This document shows, in pieces, positions 17,010 through 26,091 of a stretch of 64,000 bases of DNA (positions within the stretch are counted from its first letter, which is position 1; each line of letters begins with the position of its first letter). The notes under the pieces were generated by a model. It saw only the letters and a program-made list of their open reading frames with translations, was not told the DNA's origin and did no database searches. The stretch covers positions 1 through 64,000 of the forward strand of contig SVRY01000011.1 in the NCBI GenBank assembly GCA_015064585.1, given 5' to 3'. Position numbers and translations under genes: made by a program. Source of the DNA: Oscillospiraceae bacterium (GTDB lineage: Bacteria > Bacillota > Clostridia > Oscillospirales > CAG-272).

Positions 17010-17663
17010 TCATTTTAATTCTCTGATCGCCTTGTAAATAGCTTGCATTTTACCATCAATAAGCGCAATATCATCAGCACACCGCAGCATTTCGGTGGCA
17101 ATATTCCTCGGTATGTTTTTGTCCGATTTATAGCGCAGATCATGTTCAAGACTTGCCCAAAAATCCATAGCTACCGTACGCAACTGCACCTCGGCGGTTG
17201 CATACATTTTTTGATCGGATAAATAGATCGGAATTCTGAAATCCAAATGCAAAGAACGATATCCATTGTAATTCGGTTCTTGAATATAGTCTTTACGCTT
17301 GATAAGCTCCAAATCCTGTTGGGAAGAAAGCATATCGGCAACACTGTAAACATCATCGATATAACAGCAAACCACACGCACCCCGGCAATATCATTGATA
17401 TACCGCATGGCGTTTTCCACCGTTGGCTCCATCCCTTTTTTTATCAGTTTCTTGGCAATGCTTTTACGGGATTTAAGTCTGGATTCCACATGGTGAATGG
17501 GATTATGCGCATATCGGGTTTGAAACTCTTCATTCAAAATCTCAAGCTTTAGTTCCAACTGACGAATTGCTGCACGATTGAGCAGTTCAAACTCCAATAT
17601 TTTCTGTTCATCGCCAAATAGTGTGATCTTTCTCTTTCCTTCGCTGTTTTCTTTCTCAAACAT
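17010..17663 (-). CDS. RelA/SpoT-domain small alarmone synthetase (second paralogue)
   Basis: A 217-aa synthetase-only protein. Motifs are ESRLKSRKSIAKKL, DIAGVRVVCCYIDDVY, EPNYNGYRSLHLD, the catalytic EVQLRT and DFWASLEHDLRYK. The start is ATG 17663, which has GGAG six bases upstream. The three in-frame ATGs before it lack a good ribosome site. It shares most motifs with the synthetase at 4225-4986, but the N- and C-terminal extensions differ, so the two may be regulated separately. Confidence 0.9.
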   Translation of the reverse strand: MFEKENSEGKRKITLFGDEQKILEFELLNRAAIRQLELKLEILNEEFQTRYAHNPIHHVESRLKSRKSIAKKLIKKGMEPTVENAMRYINDIAGVRVVCCYIDDVYSVADMLSSQQDLELIKRKDYIQEPNYNGYRSLHLDFRIPIYLSDQKMYATAEVQLRTVAMDFWASLEHDLRYKSDKNIPRNIATEMLRCADDIALIDGKMQAIYKAIRELK

Positions 17664-17783
17664 CGTAAACTCCATTCTGATGCAATGCATCAGCACAAAC
17701 AGTGCTGTTATTTTAGTGCCGCTATATTATGGCATTCTATCATGATAACACAATCATATTTTGTTGAACTTTGGCTGAAAATA

Positions 17784-18584
17784 TCATGAAATACACAATT
17801 CATCGGTGGGCAGTTTTCCCATAACCTTTTTATATGTCAGAGAAAAATACGAATAATTGGTGAATCCGCACTGTTCTGCCACAGTTTTAACTTTATATTT
17901 TCCTGTTCGAAGCATTTTTGCCGCACTTTGACAACGCACTAAATTCACGTAGTTCACCACGGTAAACCCTGTAATCTGTTTAAATATACGTGAAAAATAC
18001 GCGCGTGACAATCCGGCAGCCTGGCAAATATCCTTTACTCCGATATTTTTAGAATAGTTTTCTTTGATATAGCGAATGGCCTCCTTCACATTTTCCAAAT
18101 GCGGAATGGCATCCGCTTGATCCGACTTCTCCACCGCATATCGTTCCGCCAAAAAAAGCAACATTCCCAGCGTCTCGTGCTTCACCTTCGCCTCTTTGTA
18201 AGGATCACTTCCTTCAAAAGCATCCACCACACGCAAATATTTTTCACGCAGTTCATCGTCAACAATGCGCTCCTTGTAGGAAACCTCTCCCACCGGAATG
18301 CCGTTTTGACGGCAAAATTCCGCATCTACAATCAAGCAGTAATACAGTATTTCGCTGTCGCTTTGCACCATATGCAATTGTTCGGAGTTGATCACAAAAA
18401 TATCTCCTGCGCCAACCGTTGTCTTTGCAAAATCGCAAATAACTTCACCGACTCCTTTGTGAAAACAAAGTATTTCCAAATTTTCATGCCAATGGGTATA
18501 GTCTTTGGTATCTTTATTCATCAGATCCCGGTGAAAGATAAAGGGCAATTTTCGCTGATTGAGATCATGTATTTCATATTTCAT
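17784..18584 (-). CDS. AraC family transcriptional regulator
   Basis: A 266-aa regulator. The N-terminal cupin-like half (~1-150) contains HWHENLEILCFHKGVGE and GDIFVINSEQLH, typical of sugar-sensing AraC proteins. The C-terminal ~100 residues carry two helix-turn-helix motifs: GVKDICQAAGLSRAYFSRIF and VKTVAEQCGFTNYSYFSLTY. It is divergent from the sugar isomerase gene across 137 bp, so it most likely controls that operon. The intergenic region holds a CACAATTGTG palindrome at 18625-18634, a candidate operator. Confidence 0.92.
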   Translation of the reverse strand: MKYEIHDLNQRKLPFIFHRDLMNKDTKDYTHWHENLEILCFHKGVGEVICDFAKTTVGAGDIFVINSEQLHMVQSDSEILYYCLIVDAEFCRQNGIPVGEVSYKERIVDDELREKYLRVVDAFEGSDPYKEAKVKHETLGMLLFLAERYAVEKSDQADAIPHLENVKEAIRYIKENYSKNIGVKDICQAAGLSRAYFSRIFKQITGFTVVNYVNLVRCQSAAKMLRTGKYKVKTVAEQCGFTNYSYFSLTYKKVMGKLPTDELCIS

Positions 18585-18624
18585 ATATTTATTCGCTCCA
18601 AAATTGGCAAAAACTCAAAAAAAG

Positions 18625-18634
18625 CACAATTGTG
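18625..18634. promoter_or_regulatory. Candidate operator in the AraC/isomerase intergenic region
   Basis: A 10-bp perfect palindrome CACAATTGTG lies between the divergent regulator and the isomerase gene. Its role is inferred from position only. Confidence 0.35.
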
Positions 18635-18721
18635 TTATAAATTCTTTGAAATATGGCTTGCTTTTTTTCTAACAATATTATACAATAGAAATAACAAAAA
18701 ATCAATACGAGGTGAAAAATT

Positions 18722-19675
18722 ATGTACAATTATCCGATTGGTGTCATTGTTGAATCCTTCCCCGGTCGTACCGAAGACAGCATCAAGAAGGCTGCCGCTA
18801 TCGGCGCGCAGGGTATTCAGATGTACATGACTGCGTACGGTCTTGCTGAAAACCACGTTGACAACATGACCACAGAGCGTCAGAAGATGCTGCTTGACAT
18901 GGTTAAGAGCGAAGGTATGGTCTTCTCCGCAATTTGCGGCGACCTTGGCGGCGATGCCGGTATGCGCGGCGGTTTCCAATACAAGGAAAACAATGCCAAA
19001 AAGATTGAAAAATCCAAGCGCATCATGGAATTCGCTAAGGAATTCGGTACTGACGTGGTTACCACCCACATCGGTCAAGTTCCCGTTGATACCACCTGCG
19101 ATCAGTACAAGGTAATGCAGGAAGCATGCTTCGAGCTGGCTGAATTCGCTGATGCTATGGGTTCTCACTTCGCAATCGAAACCGGTCCCGAACCTGCAGC
19201 ACGTTTGGGTGACTTCCTTGACACCCTGAATTCCACCGGTGTAGCAGTTAACTTCGACCCTGCAAACCTGGTTATGTGCTCCGCTGACAACGATCTGGCT
19301 GTTGCTGTTCATCGTCTGTCCAAGTACATCGTTCACACCCATGCAAAAGACGGTATGATGCTCAAGAATGTTGACCCCGCCAAGCTGTATGCAGGCGATA
19401 TCGTTGACTTCATCAAAGAAGGCGGCGACGCAAAGGCTGAAGAGTCCACCGGCAACCCCGTTCTCGACTCTATTATCGCTGCTACCAAGAAGGGCGCTCC
19501 CTTTATCGAACTGCCTCTCGGCTACGGTAACGTTAACTGGAACGGCTACCTCAGAGCTTTGCAGGATATCGGCTACAAGGGCTTCCTGACTATCGAACGT
19601 GAATGCGGTGCAGATCCCGCAGCTGACATTGTTATGGCTGCCGACTTCCTGCGCGGCAAGATGAAGATGCTGTAA
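18722..19675 (+). CDS. Sugar phosphate isomerase/epimerase (xylose-isomerase-like TIM barrel)
   Basis: A 317-aa TIM-barrel protein of the AP_endonuc_2 superfamily. Metal and substrate residues are suggested by VVTTHIGQVP, HFAIETGPE, AVNFDPANLV and YIVHTHAKDG, with GFLTIERECG near the end. The codon choice is strongly biased to a narrow set, as in the aldolase gene, which points to abundant expression. With the following oxidoreductase and the divergent AraC regulator it looks like a sugar or polyol catabolic pair. The substrate is unknown. Confidence 0.88.
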   Translation: MYNYPIGVIVESFPGRTEDSIKKAAAIGAQGIQMYMTAYGLAENHVDNMTTERQKMLLDMVKSEGMVFSAICGDLGGDAGMRGGFQYKENNAKKIEKSKRIMEFAKEFGTDVVTTHIGQVPVDTTCDQYKVMQEACFELAEFADAMGSHFAIETGPEPAARLGDFLDTLNSTGVAVNFDPANLVMCSADNDLAVAVHRLSKYIVHTHAKDGMMLKNVDPAKLYAGDIVDFIKEGGDAKAEESTGNPVLDSIIAATKKGAPFIELPLGYGNVNWNGYLRALQDIGYKGFLTIERECGADPAADIVMAADFLRGKMKML

Positions 19676-19726
19676 TTCGGACAACCGTCCAAATTAAATT
19701 TATTAAAACAATAGGAGATCACGAAC

Positions 19727-20794
19727 ATGATGAAAGTTGCTGTTATCGGCGTCGGTTCCATTTCCGATTGCCATCTGGATTCTTACGTTAAGAATCCAGA
19801 AACCGAACTGTACGCCATCTGCGACATCAACCCTAAGACTCTGAAGGCTCAGGGCGATCGTTATAACATTCCCGAAGAACGCCGTTTCCTCGACTACAAT
19901 GAACTGCTCAAGCTCGAAGAGATCGAAGCAGTTTCCGTTTGTACCTGGAACAGCGAACACGCTCCCGTTACCATTGCTGCTCTGAAGGCAGGCAAGCACG
20001 TTATGTGCGAAAAGCCCATGGCTACCAACGTTGAAGACGCTAAGGCAATGCTGGCTGCTGCTAAGGAAAGCGGCAAGCACCTGCAAATCGGCTTCGTTCG
20101 CCGTTTCGGTAACGATACCGAAGTTCTGAAGGATCTTTACAAGAACGATTTCTTCGGCGAACTGTACTACGCTAAAGTTTCCTATCTGCGTCGTAACGGT
20201 AACCCCGAAGGCTGGTTCGGTGACAAGTCCCGTTCCGGCGGCGGTCCTCTGATCGACCTGGGCGTACACGTAATCGACATGGTTCGTTACCTGGCAGGCA
20301 ATAAGAAGCCCGTATCCGTTTTCGGTGCTACCTTCCAGAAGCTGCTCAACCGTCCTAACCTGAAGACTCCCAAAGGCTACTACTCTGCTTCCAGAAGCGA
20401 AAACGACATCTGCAACGTAGAAGACCTGGCTACCGCTATGATCCGTTTTGAAGACGGTTTCGTAATGAGTGTAGAAGCATCCTTCTCTCTGAACATTAAG
20501 AAGGGCTCCGGTGCTATCGAACTGTTCGGTACCAAGGGCGGTGCTAAGCTCGACGGTGCTACTCTCGACCTGACCTCCGAAGCACTCAACTACATGACCG
20601 ACATCACTCTGTCTGAATGCAAGACCGCTATGGGCGCTGATGCTTATCAGAAGGAAGTTGACCACTTCGTTGAATGCATCAAGGATCGTACCTTAGTTTG
20701 CGAAGCTCCCGCAGAAGACGGTGTAACTCTGATGAAGATCCTCTGCGCTATCTATGAATCCGCAGAAACCGGTCACGAAGTTACCATCGACTAA
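19727..20794 (+). CDS. Gfo/Idh/MocA family NAD(P)-dependent oxidoreductase
   Basis: A 355-aa oxidoreductase. The N-terminal Rossmann fold begins KVAVIGVGSISDCHL, and MCEKPMATN holds the EKP motif. The C-terminal substrate domain contains DLGVHVIDMVRYLAG with the conserved D..xH. Family members oxidise or epimerise sugars and inositols with bound NAD(P). It follows the isomerase by 51 bp, in one transcript and with the same strongly biased codon use. A terminator follows at 20811-20838. Confidence 0.93.
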   Translation: MMKVAVIGVGSISDCHLDSYVKNPETELYAICDINPKTLKAQGDRYNIPEERRFLDYNELLKLEEIEAVSVCTWNSEHAPVTIAALKAGKHVMCEKPMATNVEDAKAMLAAAKESGKHLQIGFVRRFGNDTEVLKDLYKNDFFGELYYAKVSYLRRNGNPEGWFGDKSRSGGGPLIDLGVHVIDMVRYLAGNKKPVSVFGATFQKLLNRPNLKTPKGYYSASRSENDICNVEDLATAMIRFEDGFVMSVEASFSLNIKKGSGAIELFGTKGGAKLDGATLDLTSEALNYMTDITLSECKTAMGADAYQKEVDHFVECIKDRTLVCEAPAEDGVTLMKILCAIYESAETGHEVTID

Positions 20795-20810
20795 TTCAAA
20801 TTCAATAAAA

Positions 20811-20838
20811 AACAAGGGGTTTGAAAATTCCCCTTGTT
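20811..20838 (+). terminator. Terminator of the isomerase/oxidoreductase operon
   Basis: Stem AACAAGGGG (20811-20819) pairs with CCCCTTGTT (20830-20838), followed by a T-rich tract. Confidence 0.9.
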
Positions 20839-20858
20839 TTTTGTTTTGCAACAAAACA

Positions 20859-20887
20859 AAAAGGTTGTTCCTTAAAAACAACCTTTT
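20859..20887 (-). terminator. Terminator of the phosphofructokinase gene
   Basis: Perfect 11-bp stem AAAAGGTTGTT (20859-20869) with AACAACCTTTT (20877-20887). On the minus strand it follows the PFK stop and continues into T-rich sequence. Confidence 0.88.
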
Positions 20888-20899
20888 CATATTATTGAG

Positions 20900-22153
20900 T
20901 TATACAGTAGGCTTGATTTTCTTCAGACGAGTAAATCTGGGCAAACCGTCTTCCTTTACCATTTGGGTTTCACCCTGAATCAAAGGAAGCGCATATGCAA
21001 TATACTTTTCATTCAATCCATCCTTGGTTTCGTTGAACCAATCAGCAGGGATTTTCTTTTCGGTGTTCGCAACGCCGGTCAAATCGAATACGCCGTACTC
21101 GCAAACATAATTGCCATTCTCATCGGAGCTGCGCAGATAGCCAACCATTCTATCGGTCATGCCTTCTACAGCCTTTTCTACCGCAATTCTGCCCGCATTG
21201 AAGGATTCTTCAATATCGGTCTGAGAAGCGCAGTGAGCTGCACATCTCTGCAACAGAGAGAGCTCAATGCCTCTTACCTTTGCATCGGTCTTAGCCTTCA
21301 GCACACCTGCCAGATAAGCAGCCAAACCGCCAAGCTGTGCATGACCGAAGCCGTCCTTTGCATTAGACAAGTCATTTCCGTATTCGGAAATATATTTGCC
21401 CTTACCATCGCGAATACCTTCGGAAACAGCAATGATGCACTTGCCTTCTTTTTCGTAAATGCCCTTTACTCTTTCCACAAAAGCATCTACTTCAAATGCA
21501 TTTTCGGGGCAGTAGATCAGGTCGGGACCGCAGCCCTTTTCGGTAGCAAGCGCAGCAGCAGCGGTCAGCCATCCTGCATTACGACCCATAATTTCAACTA
21601 CGGTGATTGTGCCAATATCGTAGACTCTTGCATCGTGGTAGATTTCCATCATAGAAGTAGCTATATACTTCGCAGCAGAAGGATAACCGGGGCAGTGGTC
21701 GGTACCGGCAAGGTCGTTGTCGATGGTCTTGGGAATACCCATTACGCGGCAATCATAGTCATGCTCCAACATATACTTGGAGATCTTGTTGCAGGTATCC
21801 ATAGAGTCATTACCGCCATTGTAGAAGAAGTAACGAACACCATATTTCTTAAAGGTTTCCAAAATACATTTATAATCGGTATCATCAACAGAAGCGTCCT
21901 TCAGCTTGTAACGGCAGGAGCCGAGGATAGAAGAAGGGGTATACTTCATCAAAGCAAGCTCTGCGGGATCTTCCTTGGACATATCGATCAGATTGTCGTT
22001 CAGAACACCCTTAATACCATTAAGAGAGCCGTAAACGGCAGTAATATTTTCATTTTCAAGTGCTGTTTTGATACAGCCATATGCAGATGCATTGATAACA
22101 GAAGTAGGACCTCCCGACTGGGCTATAATGCATGCGCCTTTGAGTGCGGACAT
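20900..22153 (-). CDS. pfp: 6-phosphofructokinase, probably pyrophosphate-dependent
   Basis: A 417-aa glycolytic enzyme phosphorylating fructose-6-phosphate. The N-terminus IAQSGGPTSVINAS is the PFK nucleotide-binding loop. PKTIDND carries the Lys typical of PPi-dependent enzymes (ATP-PFKs have PGTIDND). The adjacent loop reads GGNDSMDT, with Asp at the position that selects PPi and Asn where GGDD enzymes have Asp. The MGRNAGWL motif is present. ATG 22153 is preferred over upstream TTG and GTG codons because it matches the family's start. Phosphoryl donor specificity is inferred from motifs. Confidence 0.88.
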   Translation of the reverse strand: MSALKGACIIAQSGGPTSVINASAYGCIKTALENENITAVYGSLNGIKGVLNDNLIDMSKEDPAELALMKYTPSSILGSCRYKLKDASVDDTDYKCILETFKKYGVRYFFYNGGNDSMDTCNKISKYMLEHDYDCRVMGIPKTIDNDLAGTDHCPGYPSAAKYIATSMMEIYHDARVYDIGTITVVEIMGRNAGWLTAAAALATEKGCGPDLIYCPENAFEVDAFVERVKGIYEKEGKCIIAVSEGIRDGKGKYISEYGNDLSNAKDGFGHAQLGGLAAYLAGVLKAKTDAKVRGIELSLLQRCAAHCASQTDIEESFNAGRIAVEKAVEGMTDRMVGYLRSSDENGNYVCEYGVFDLTGVANTEKKIPADWFNETKDGLNEKYIAYALPLIQGETQMVKEDGLPRFTRLKKIKPTV

Positions 22154-22316
22154 AGTGTTCACCAATTCCTTTTCATGTATTGATTGTTGTAAATTTTAGA
22201 AAAAACATCTTTTTTATTATATCATATATTTAGCCAAAAATCAATGTAAATTTAACATAAAATACAATATATTCGCATTTTTCCTTTGTAACAAGTGACA
22301 AATCAGGTAAAAACTA

Positions 22317-22345
22317 TTGACAAATCAATAATTTATTGATAGAAT
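22317..22345 (+). promoter_or_regulatory. Promoter of the aldolase gene
   Basis: TTGACA (22317-22322), 17 bp, then TAGAAT (22340-22345), about 40 nt before the start codon. Confidence 0.75.
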
Positions 22346-22392
22346 AAGTCGATAACGAAAGTTTATATTATTTACAAAGGAGTATGATATTT

Positions 22393-23331
22393 ATGGCACT
22401 CGTAACCAGTAAAGAAATGTTCGAGAAAGCATATGCCGGCAAGTACGCTGTTGGTGCTTTCAACGTAAACAACATGGAGATCGTTCAGGCGATCACCGAA
22501 GCCTGCAAGGAAGAAAAGGCTCCCGTAATTCTGCAGGTATCCAAGGGTGCACGTGCATATGCTAACCACACTTACCTCGTTAAGCTGGTTGAAGCAGCCG
22601 TCATCGAATGTCCCGAAATTCCGATCGTTCTGCACCTTGACCACGGCGACAGCTTCGAAACCTGTAAGTCCTGCATCGACGGCGGCTTTACCTCCGTTAT
22701 GATCGACGCTTCTTCCAAGCCCTTCGAAGAAAACATCGAAATCACCCGCAAGGTTGTTGAATACGCACACGCACGCGGCGTAGTTGTAGAAGCTGAGCTG
22801 GGCGCACTGGCAGGCGTTGAAGACGAAGTAAATGTTTCTGCAGAAAGTGCACACTACACCCGTCCCGAAGAAGTAGAAGAATTCGTAAGCAGAACCGGAT
22901 GCGACTCTTTGGCTATCGCCATCGGCACCAGCCACGGCGCATACAAGTTCAAGCCCGGCACCAATCCTCAGCTGCGCTTTGACATTCTGGAAGAAGTATC
23001 CAAGAAGCTGCCCAACTTCCCCATCGTTCTGCACGGTTCCTCTTCCGTTCCTCAGGACTATGTTAAGATGGTAAACGAAAACGGCGGCAAGATGCCCGGT
23101 GCGATCGGCGTTCCCGAAGAACAGCTGCGCCGCGCAGCCGAACTGGCTGTCTGCAAGATCAACATCGACTCCGACCTGCGTCTTGCTATGACCGGTACCA
23201 TCCGTAAGTTCTACAACGAACATCCCGACAAGTTCGACCCCAGAGAATACCTGAAGCCCGCTCGTGCCAACATCAAGGAACTGGTTCGCCACAAGCTGAT
23301 CAATGTTCTGGGTTGCAACGGCAAGGCATAA
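22393..23331 (+). CDS. fba: Class II fructose-bisphosphate aldolase
   Basis: A 312-aa zinc-dependent aldolase that cleaves fructose-1,6-bisphosphate. Visible landmarks are GAFNVNNMEIVQAI, HLDHGDSFETCKSC with the zinc-binding His, EAELGALAG, GTSHGAYKF, HGSSSVPQ and KINIDSDLRLA. AAAGGAG at 22376-22382 fits ATG 22393 and is too close to the in-frame ATG at 22384. Codon use is extremely biased, consistent with an abundant glycolytic enzyme. It lies next to, but divergent from, the phosphofructokinase gene. Confidence 0.96.
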   Translation: MALVTSKEMFEKAYAGKYAVGAFNVNNMEIVQAITEACKEEKAPVILQVSKGARAYANHTYLVKLVEAAVIECPEIPIVLHLDHGDSFETCKSCIDGGFTSVMIDASSKPFEENIEITRKVVEYAHARGVVVEAELGALAGVEDEVNVSAESAHYTRPEEVEEFVSRTGCDSLAIAIGTSHGAYKFKPGTNPQLRFDILEEVSKKLPNFPIVLHGSSSVPQDYVKMVNENGGKMPGAIGVPEEQLRRAAELAVCKINIDSDLRLAMTGTIRKFYNEHPDKFDPREYLKPARANIKELVRHKLINVLGCNGKA

Positions 23332-23341
23332 TTTGGATATA

Positions 23342-23383
23342 CAATCAAAAAGAAGTTGCCCTACAGCAACTTCTTTTTGATTG
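23342..23383. terminator. Very stable terminator after the aldolase
   Basis: An 18-bp perfect stem (23342-23359 with 23366-23383) and a 6-nt loop. The arms read CAATCAAAAAGAAGTTGC and its complement. The following ~190 bases to the nrdG stop hold no gene that I can see. Confidence 0.92.
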
Positions 23384-23569
23384 CCTCCTTACCGACAAAA
23401 GATTGCATCCTCACTGATTATGGTTTCTGTCAGATCGGCTTTTCAGTATCCCCTATCGCAGCATCAATTATAAAATGACATCAATTACTATCATTCAGGC
23501 TTTGTCTCACCCTCCAAATTGAAAATATGATTGCAGAGATAAAGCCTCAATTGTATTTTTTATATTCAA

Positions 23570-24130
23570 TTATTTATCGTATATATTACCGCTTCCCATA
23601 TTGCGTTGCCAACTGCCGTCAAGCCATATTGCTTCACCTTTTTCCAGAGAAGCTTTTACATCCAATATCCGTTGATTGGAAGAACCGCGAAAGAGCAAAG
23701 ACAAATCTTTTAGTTCTTCCACAAACTTGCCGTCCACCAGCACATCAATATAAGAAAGAAGTGTGTTGGCAACAGACCACTCTCCCACCTTGCCGTCACG
23801 GATGTTTTCAAACAAAAAGCCTGTGTAGCACCATATATTCTTTTCAGGCAATGCTTCCTTTACCTTTTTCACAAGAGAAAGCACCGCCCCTTGATTTTCC
23901 GGCTCAAAGGGTTCTCCTCCCAAAAGCGACAGCCCTGCCACATAGCCGGGAGTCAACGCCGAAAGAATCTCTTCTTCGGTTTGGAAAGTGTAGGGTTCGC
24001 CATAAGAAAAATCCCATGCTTCGCTGTTAAAACAATTTTTGCAGTGGTGACGACAGCCGGACACAAACAAAGAAACGCGCACGCCTTCGCCGTTTGCTAT
24101 ATCGTTTTTTTTGATGACTGCGTAATTCAT
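23570..24130 (-). CDS. nrdG: Anaerobic ribonucleoside-triphosphate reductase activating protein
   Basis: A 186-aa radical SAM activase that installs the glycyl radical on NrdD. CRHHCKNC supplies CxxxCxxC, and SLLGGEPFEPENQ is the SAM-binding GGEP motif. The N-terminus (NYAVIKKNDIANGEGVRVSLF) is typical. AAAGGAG precedes the ATG. Its partner nrdD lies 7.6 kb away on the other strand, whereas nrdDG is usually a single operon. No NrdR-like box is visible upstream of this gene. Confidence 0.93.
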   Translation of the reverse strand: MNYAVIKKNDIANGEGVRVSLFVSGCRHHCKNCFNSEAWDFSYGEPYTFQTEEEILSALTPGYVAGLSLLGGEPFEPENQGAVLSLVKKVKEALPEKNIWCYTGFLFENIRDGKVGEWSVANTLLSYIDVLVDGKFVEELKDLSLLFRGSSNQRILDVKASLEKGEAIWLDGSWQRNMGSGNIYDK

Positions 24131-24151
24131 GATAACTCCTTTTTATGAAGC

Positions 24152-24178
24152 AATGGCTGTTGCCGAGCAACAGCCATT
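24152..24178. terminator. Hairpin between the Na/Pi cotransporter and nrdG
   Basis: Perfect 12-bp stem AATGGCTGTTGC/GCAACAGCCATT with a 3-nt loop. The T tract is on the plus side, so on the minus strand it may only attenuate or stabilise transcripts running from the cotransporter into nrdG. Confidence 0.7.
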
Positions 24179-24187
24179 CTTTTTTAT

Positions 24188-25933
24188 TTATACAGTATAT
24201 TTTACCTTAAATTGTTCGTAACGGCGGTTAAATTCCTCCGCATTGCCTTCCTTAACATTGCGCAAATAACTGTGCATGTCCATACTTTCGTGGGACATTT
24301 CCAAAATACAACCTGCGATATTGGAGCAATGGTCGGAAATACGTTCCAAGTTATTGATGATATCGGAATGTACAAATCCAAGTTCAATGGTACAAACACC
24401 CTGCTTGAGTCGCATAATGTGCTGTTTTTTCAATTGTTCACGCAAAAGGTCAACAACCTGTTCCAAAGGCTCGATCATGATCGCTGTATCCAAATCGCCA
24501 TCCACGAATGCTTTCAGAGTCATATCCAAAATCTCACTGACCGCATTCACCATCACAGACAGCTCCCTCTGAGCATCCTCAGAGAAAACAACCTTCTTTT
24601 CGTAGATTTCAGTCGCCGATTCCATGATGTTTACTGCATGGTCGGAAATGCGTTCAAAGTCACCAATCACATGTAGCAACTTACTGGTTTCATCAGAGTC
24701 ATTTTTCGTCATATCCACAGCAGCAAGCTGTACCATGTAGCTTCCCAGCTTATCCTCATACATATCCACCAAATTTTCTTCGGCGCGAATCTGTTCAGCC
24801 ACCTTGGCATCGTAGTTATCAAGCAGCTTCAGAGAGGTTTGCAAAGAGGTAACGGAAAGTTTTGCCATATCCATAGCTACAGCCTTACAACGCACAACCG
24901 CAACAGTAGGCGTTGCTAAAAGACGTGTATCCAACAGTTCTGTTTTTTCTGCTTCCTTTCCTTCGGGAACAATTTTGTATGTCATCTTTTCCAACAAATT
25001 GGTCATGGGCAGGAAGAAGACAAGCGCCAACAATTTGAAGCAGGTGTGCACAACAGCAATACCCACAGGAGAAGCCGCAGAATTGACGATCTCAGGTTTG
25101 AAAATATAGTAAACCAGATAGAACAAAGGCAATTCCACCAAAGTGGCACATACGTTAAATATCAAGTGAACCAGTGCGGCACGGCGCGCATTTTTAGTAG
25201 CGCCCACAGAGGAAATCAACGCTGTCACGCAAGTACCGATGTTCTGACCCATAATAATGGGGAAACAAGCTAAGTAAGAAATACTACCCGTTGTAGCAAG
25301 CGCCTGCAAAATACCGACAGATGCTGAGGACGACTGAATGATCGCAGTCAAAATAGTACCCACCAACACACCGGCAATGGGATTTTCAAACAGCGTAAAC
25401 ATTCTTACGAAACCGGGTACTTCCTTCAGTCCCGATACAGCCGCCGACATGGTATCCATACCAAACATCAAAACTGCAAATCCCAGCAAGATCACACCAA
25501 CATCCTTCTTCTTGGCATTCTTTACGAACATCAGAAGAATAATACCGATCAAAGCAATAATAGGTGTAAAGGAGGAAGGTTTGAGCATCTTGATCCAAAG
25601 AGCATCGCCGTCAATGCTGCTCATCGATAAAATCCACGAAGTTACCGATGTGCCAAGGTTAGCGCCAAAAATAACACCGATTGCTTGCTTCAGTGTCATA
25701 ACGCCGGAGTTTACAAAACCGACGACCATAACCGTCGTTGCCGAGGATGACTGAATTACAGTAGTAACACCCAAGCCCAAAAAGAATCCGCGCAGGGTGC
25801 TGGAAGTCATGGTGGCAAGAATGCTCTTTAGCCGATTACCTGCACTCTTTTCGAGTCCTGCGCTCATCACGTGCATACCGTAGAGGAACAGAGCAAGACC
25901 GCTGATCATTTCAAGAACTTTAAATAAATCCAT
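24188..25933 (-). CDS. Na/Pi cotransporter family protein with PhoU-like domain
   Basis: A 581-aa protein. The N-terminal half (~1-320) has two inverted Na_Pi_cotrans repeats, each marked by a QSSSA motif (TTVIQSSSATTVM and TAIIQSSSASVG). The C-terminal ~240 residues form a PhoU-like helical bundle (LHVIGDFERISDHAVNIME and NNLERISDHCSNIAG). It is expected to take up phosphate with sodium, with the PhoU part regulating it. GAGG precedes the ATG. Confidence 0.92.
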   Translation of the reverse strand: MDLFKVLEMISGLALFLYGMHVMSAGLEKSAGNRLKSILATMTSSTLRGFFLGLGVTTVIQSSSATTVMVVGFVNSGVMTLKQAIGVIFGANLGTSVTSWILSMSSIDGDALWIKMLKPSSFTPIIALIGIILLMFVKNAKKKDVGVILLGFAVLMFGMDTMSAAVSGLKEVPGFVRMFTLFENPIAGVLVGTILTAIIQSSSASVGILQALATTGSISYLACFPIIMGQNIGTCVTALISSVGATKNARRAALVHLIFNVCATLVELPLFYLVYYIFKPEIVNSAASPVGIAVVHTCFKLLALVFFLPMTNLLEKMTYKIVPEGKEAEKTELLDTRLLATPTVAVVRCKAVAMDMAKLSVTSLQTSLKLLDNYDAKVAEQIRAEENLVDMYEDKLGSYMVQLAAVDMTKNDSDETSKLLHVIGDFERISDHAVNIMESATEIYEKKVVFSEDAQRELSVMVNAVSEILDMTLKAFVDGDLDTAIMIEPLEQVVDLLREQLKKQHIMRLKQGVCTIELGFVHSDIINNLERISDHCSNIAGCILEMSHESMDMHSYLRNVKEGNAEEFNRRYEQFKVKYTV

Positions 25934-26091
25934 TTGAACCTCTTTTGTTTTTCATAAATTTAGTCAGATATTCTAATATATATCAAATCCGCCAAGCGGA
26001 TAGATACCATGGTTATGTCTCCACCTGCCAAACGCAAAGCCGACACTTACTGTCCGCCCCGCTGCATTCATTTCACATAGAGACAAGAGGA

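Noticed and set aside
20963-22183. A 406-codon open frame on the plus strand
   Set aside because: It is antisense to the phosphofructokinase gene, has no domain or ribosome site, and its openness follows from the strong codon bias of the real gene.
25934-26091. A riboswitch in the 158 bases before the Na/Pi cotransporter
   Set aside because: Only a short ATCCGC/GCGGAT hairpin is seen, with no recognisable riboswitch core or expression platform.
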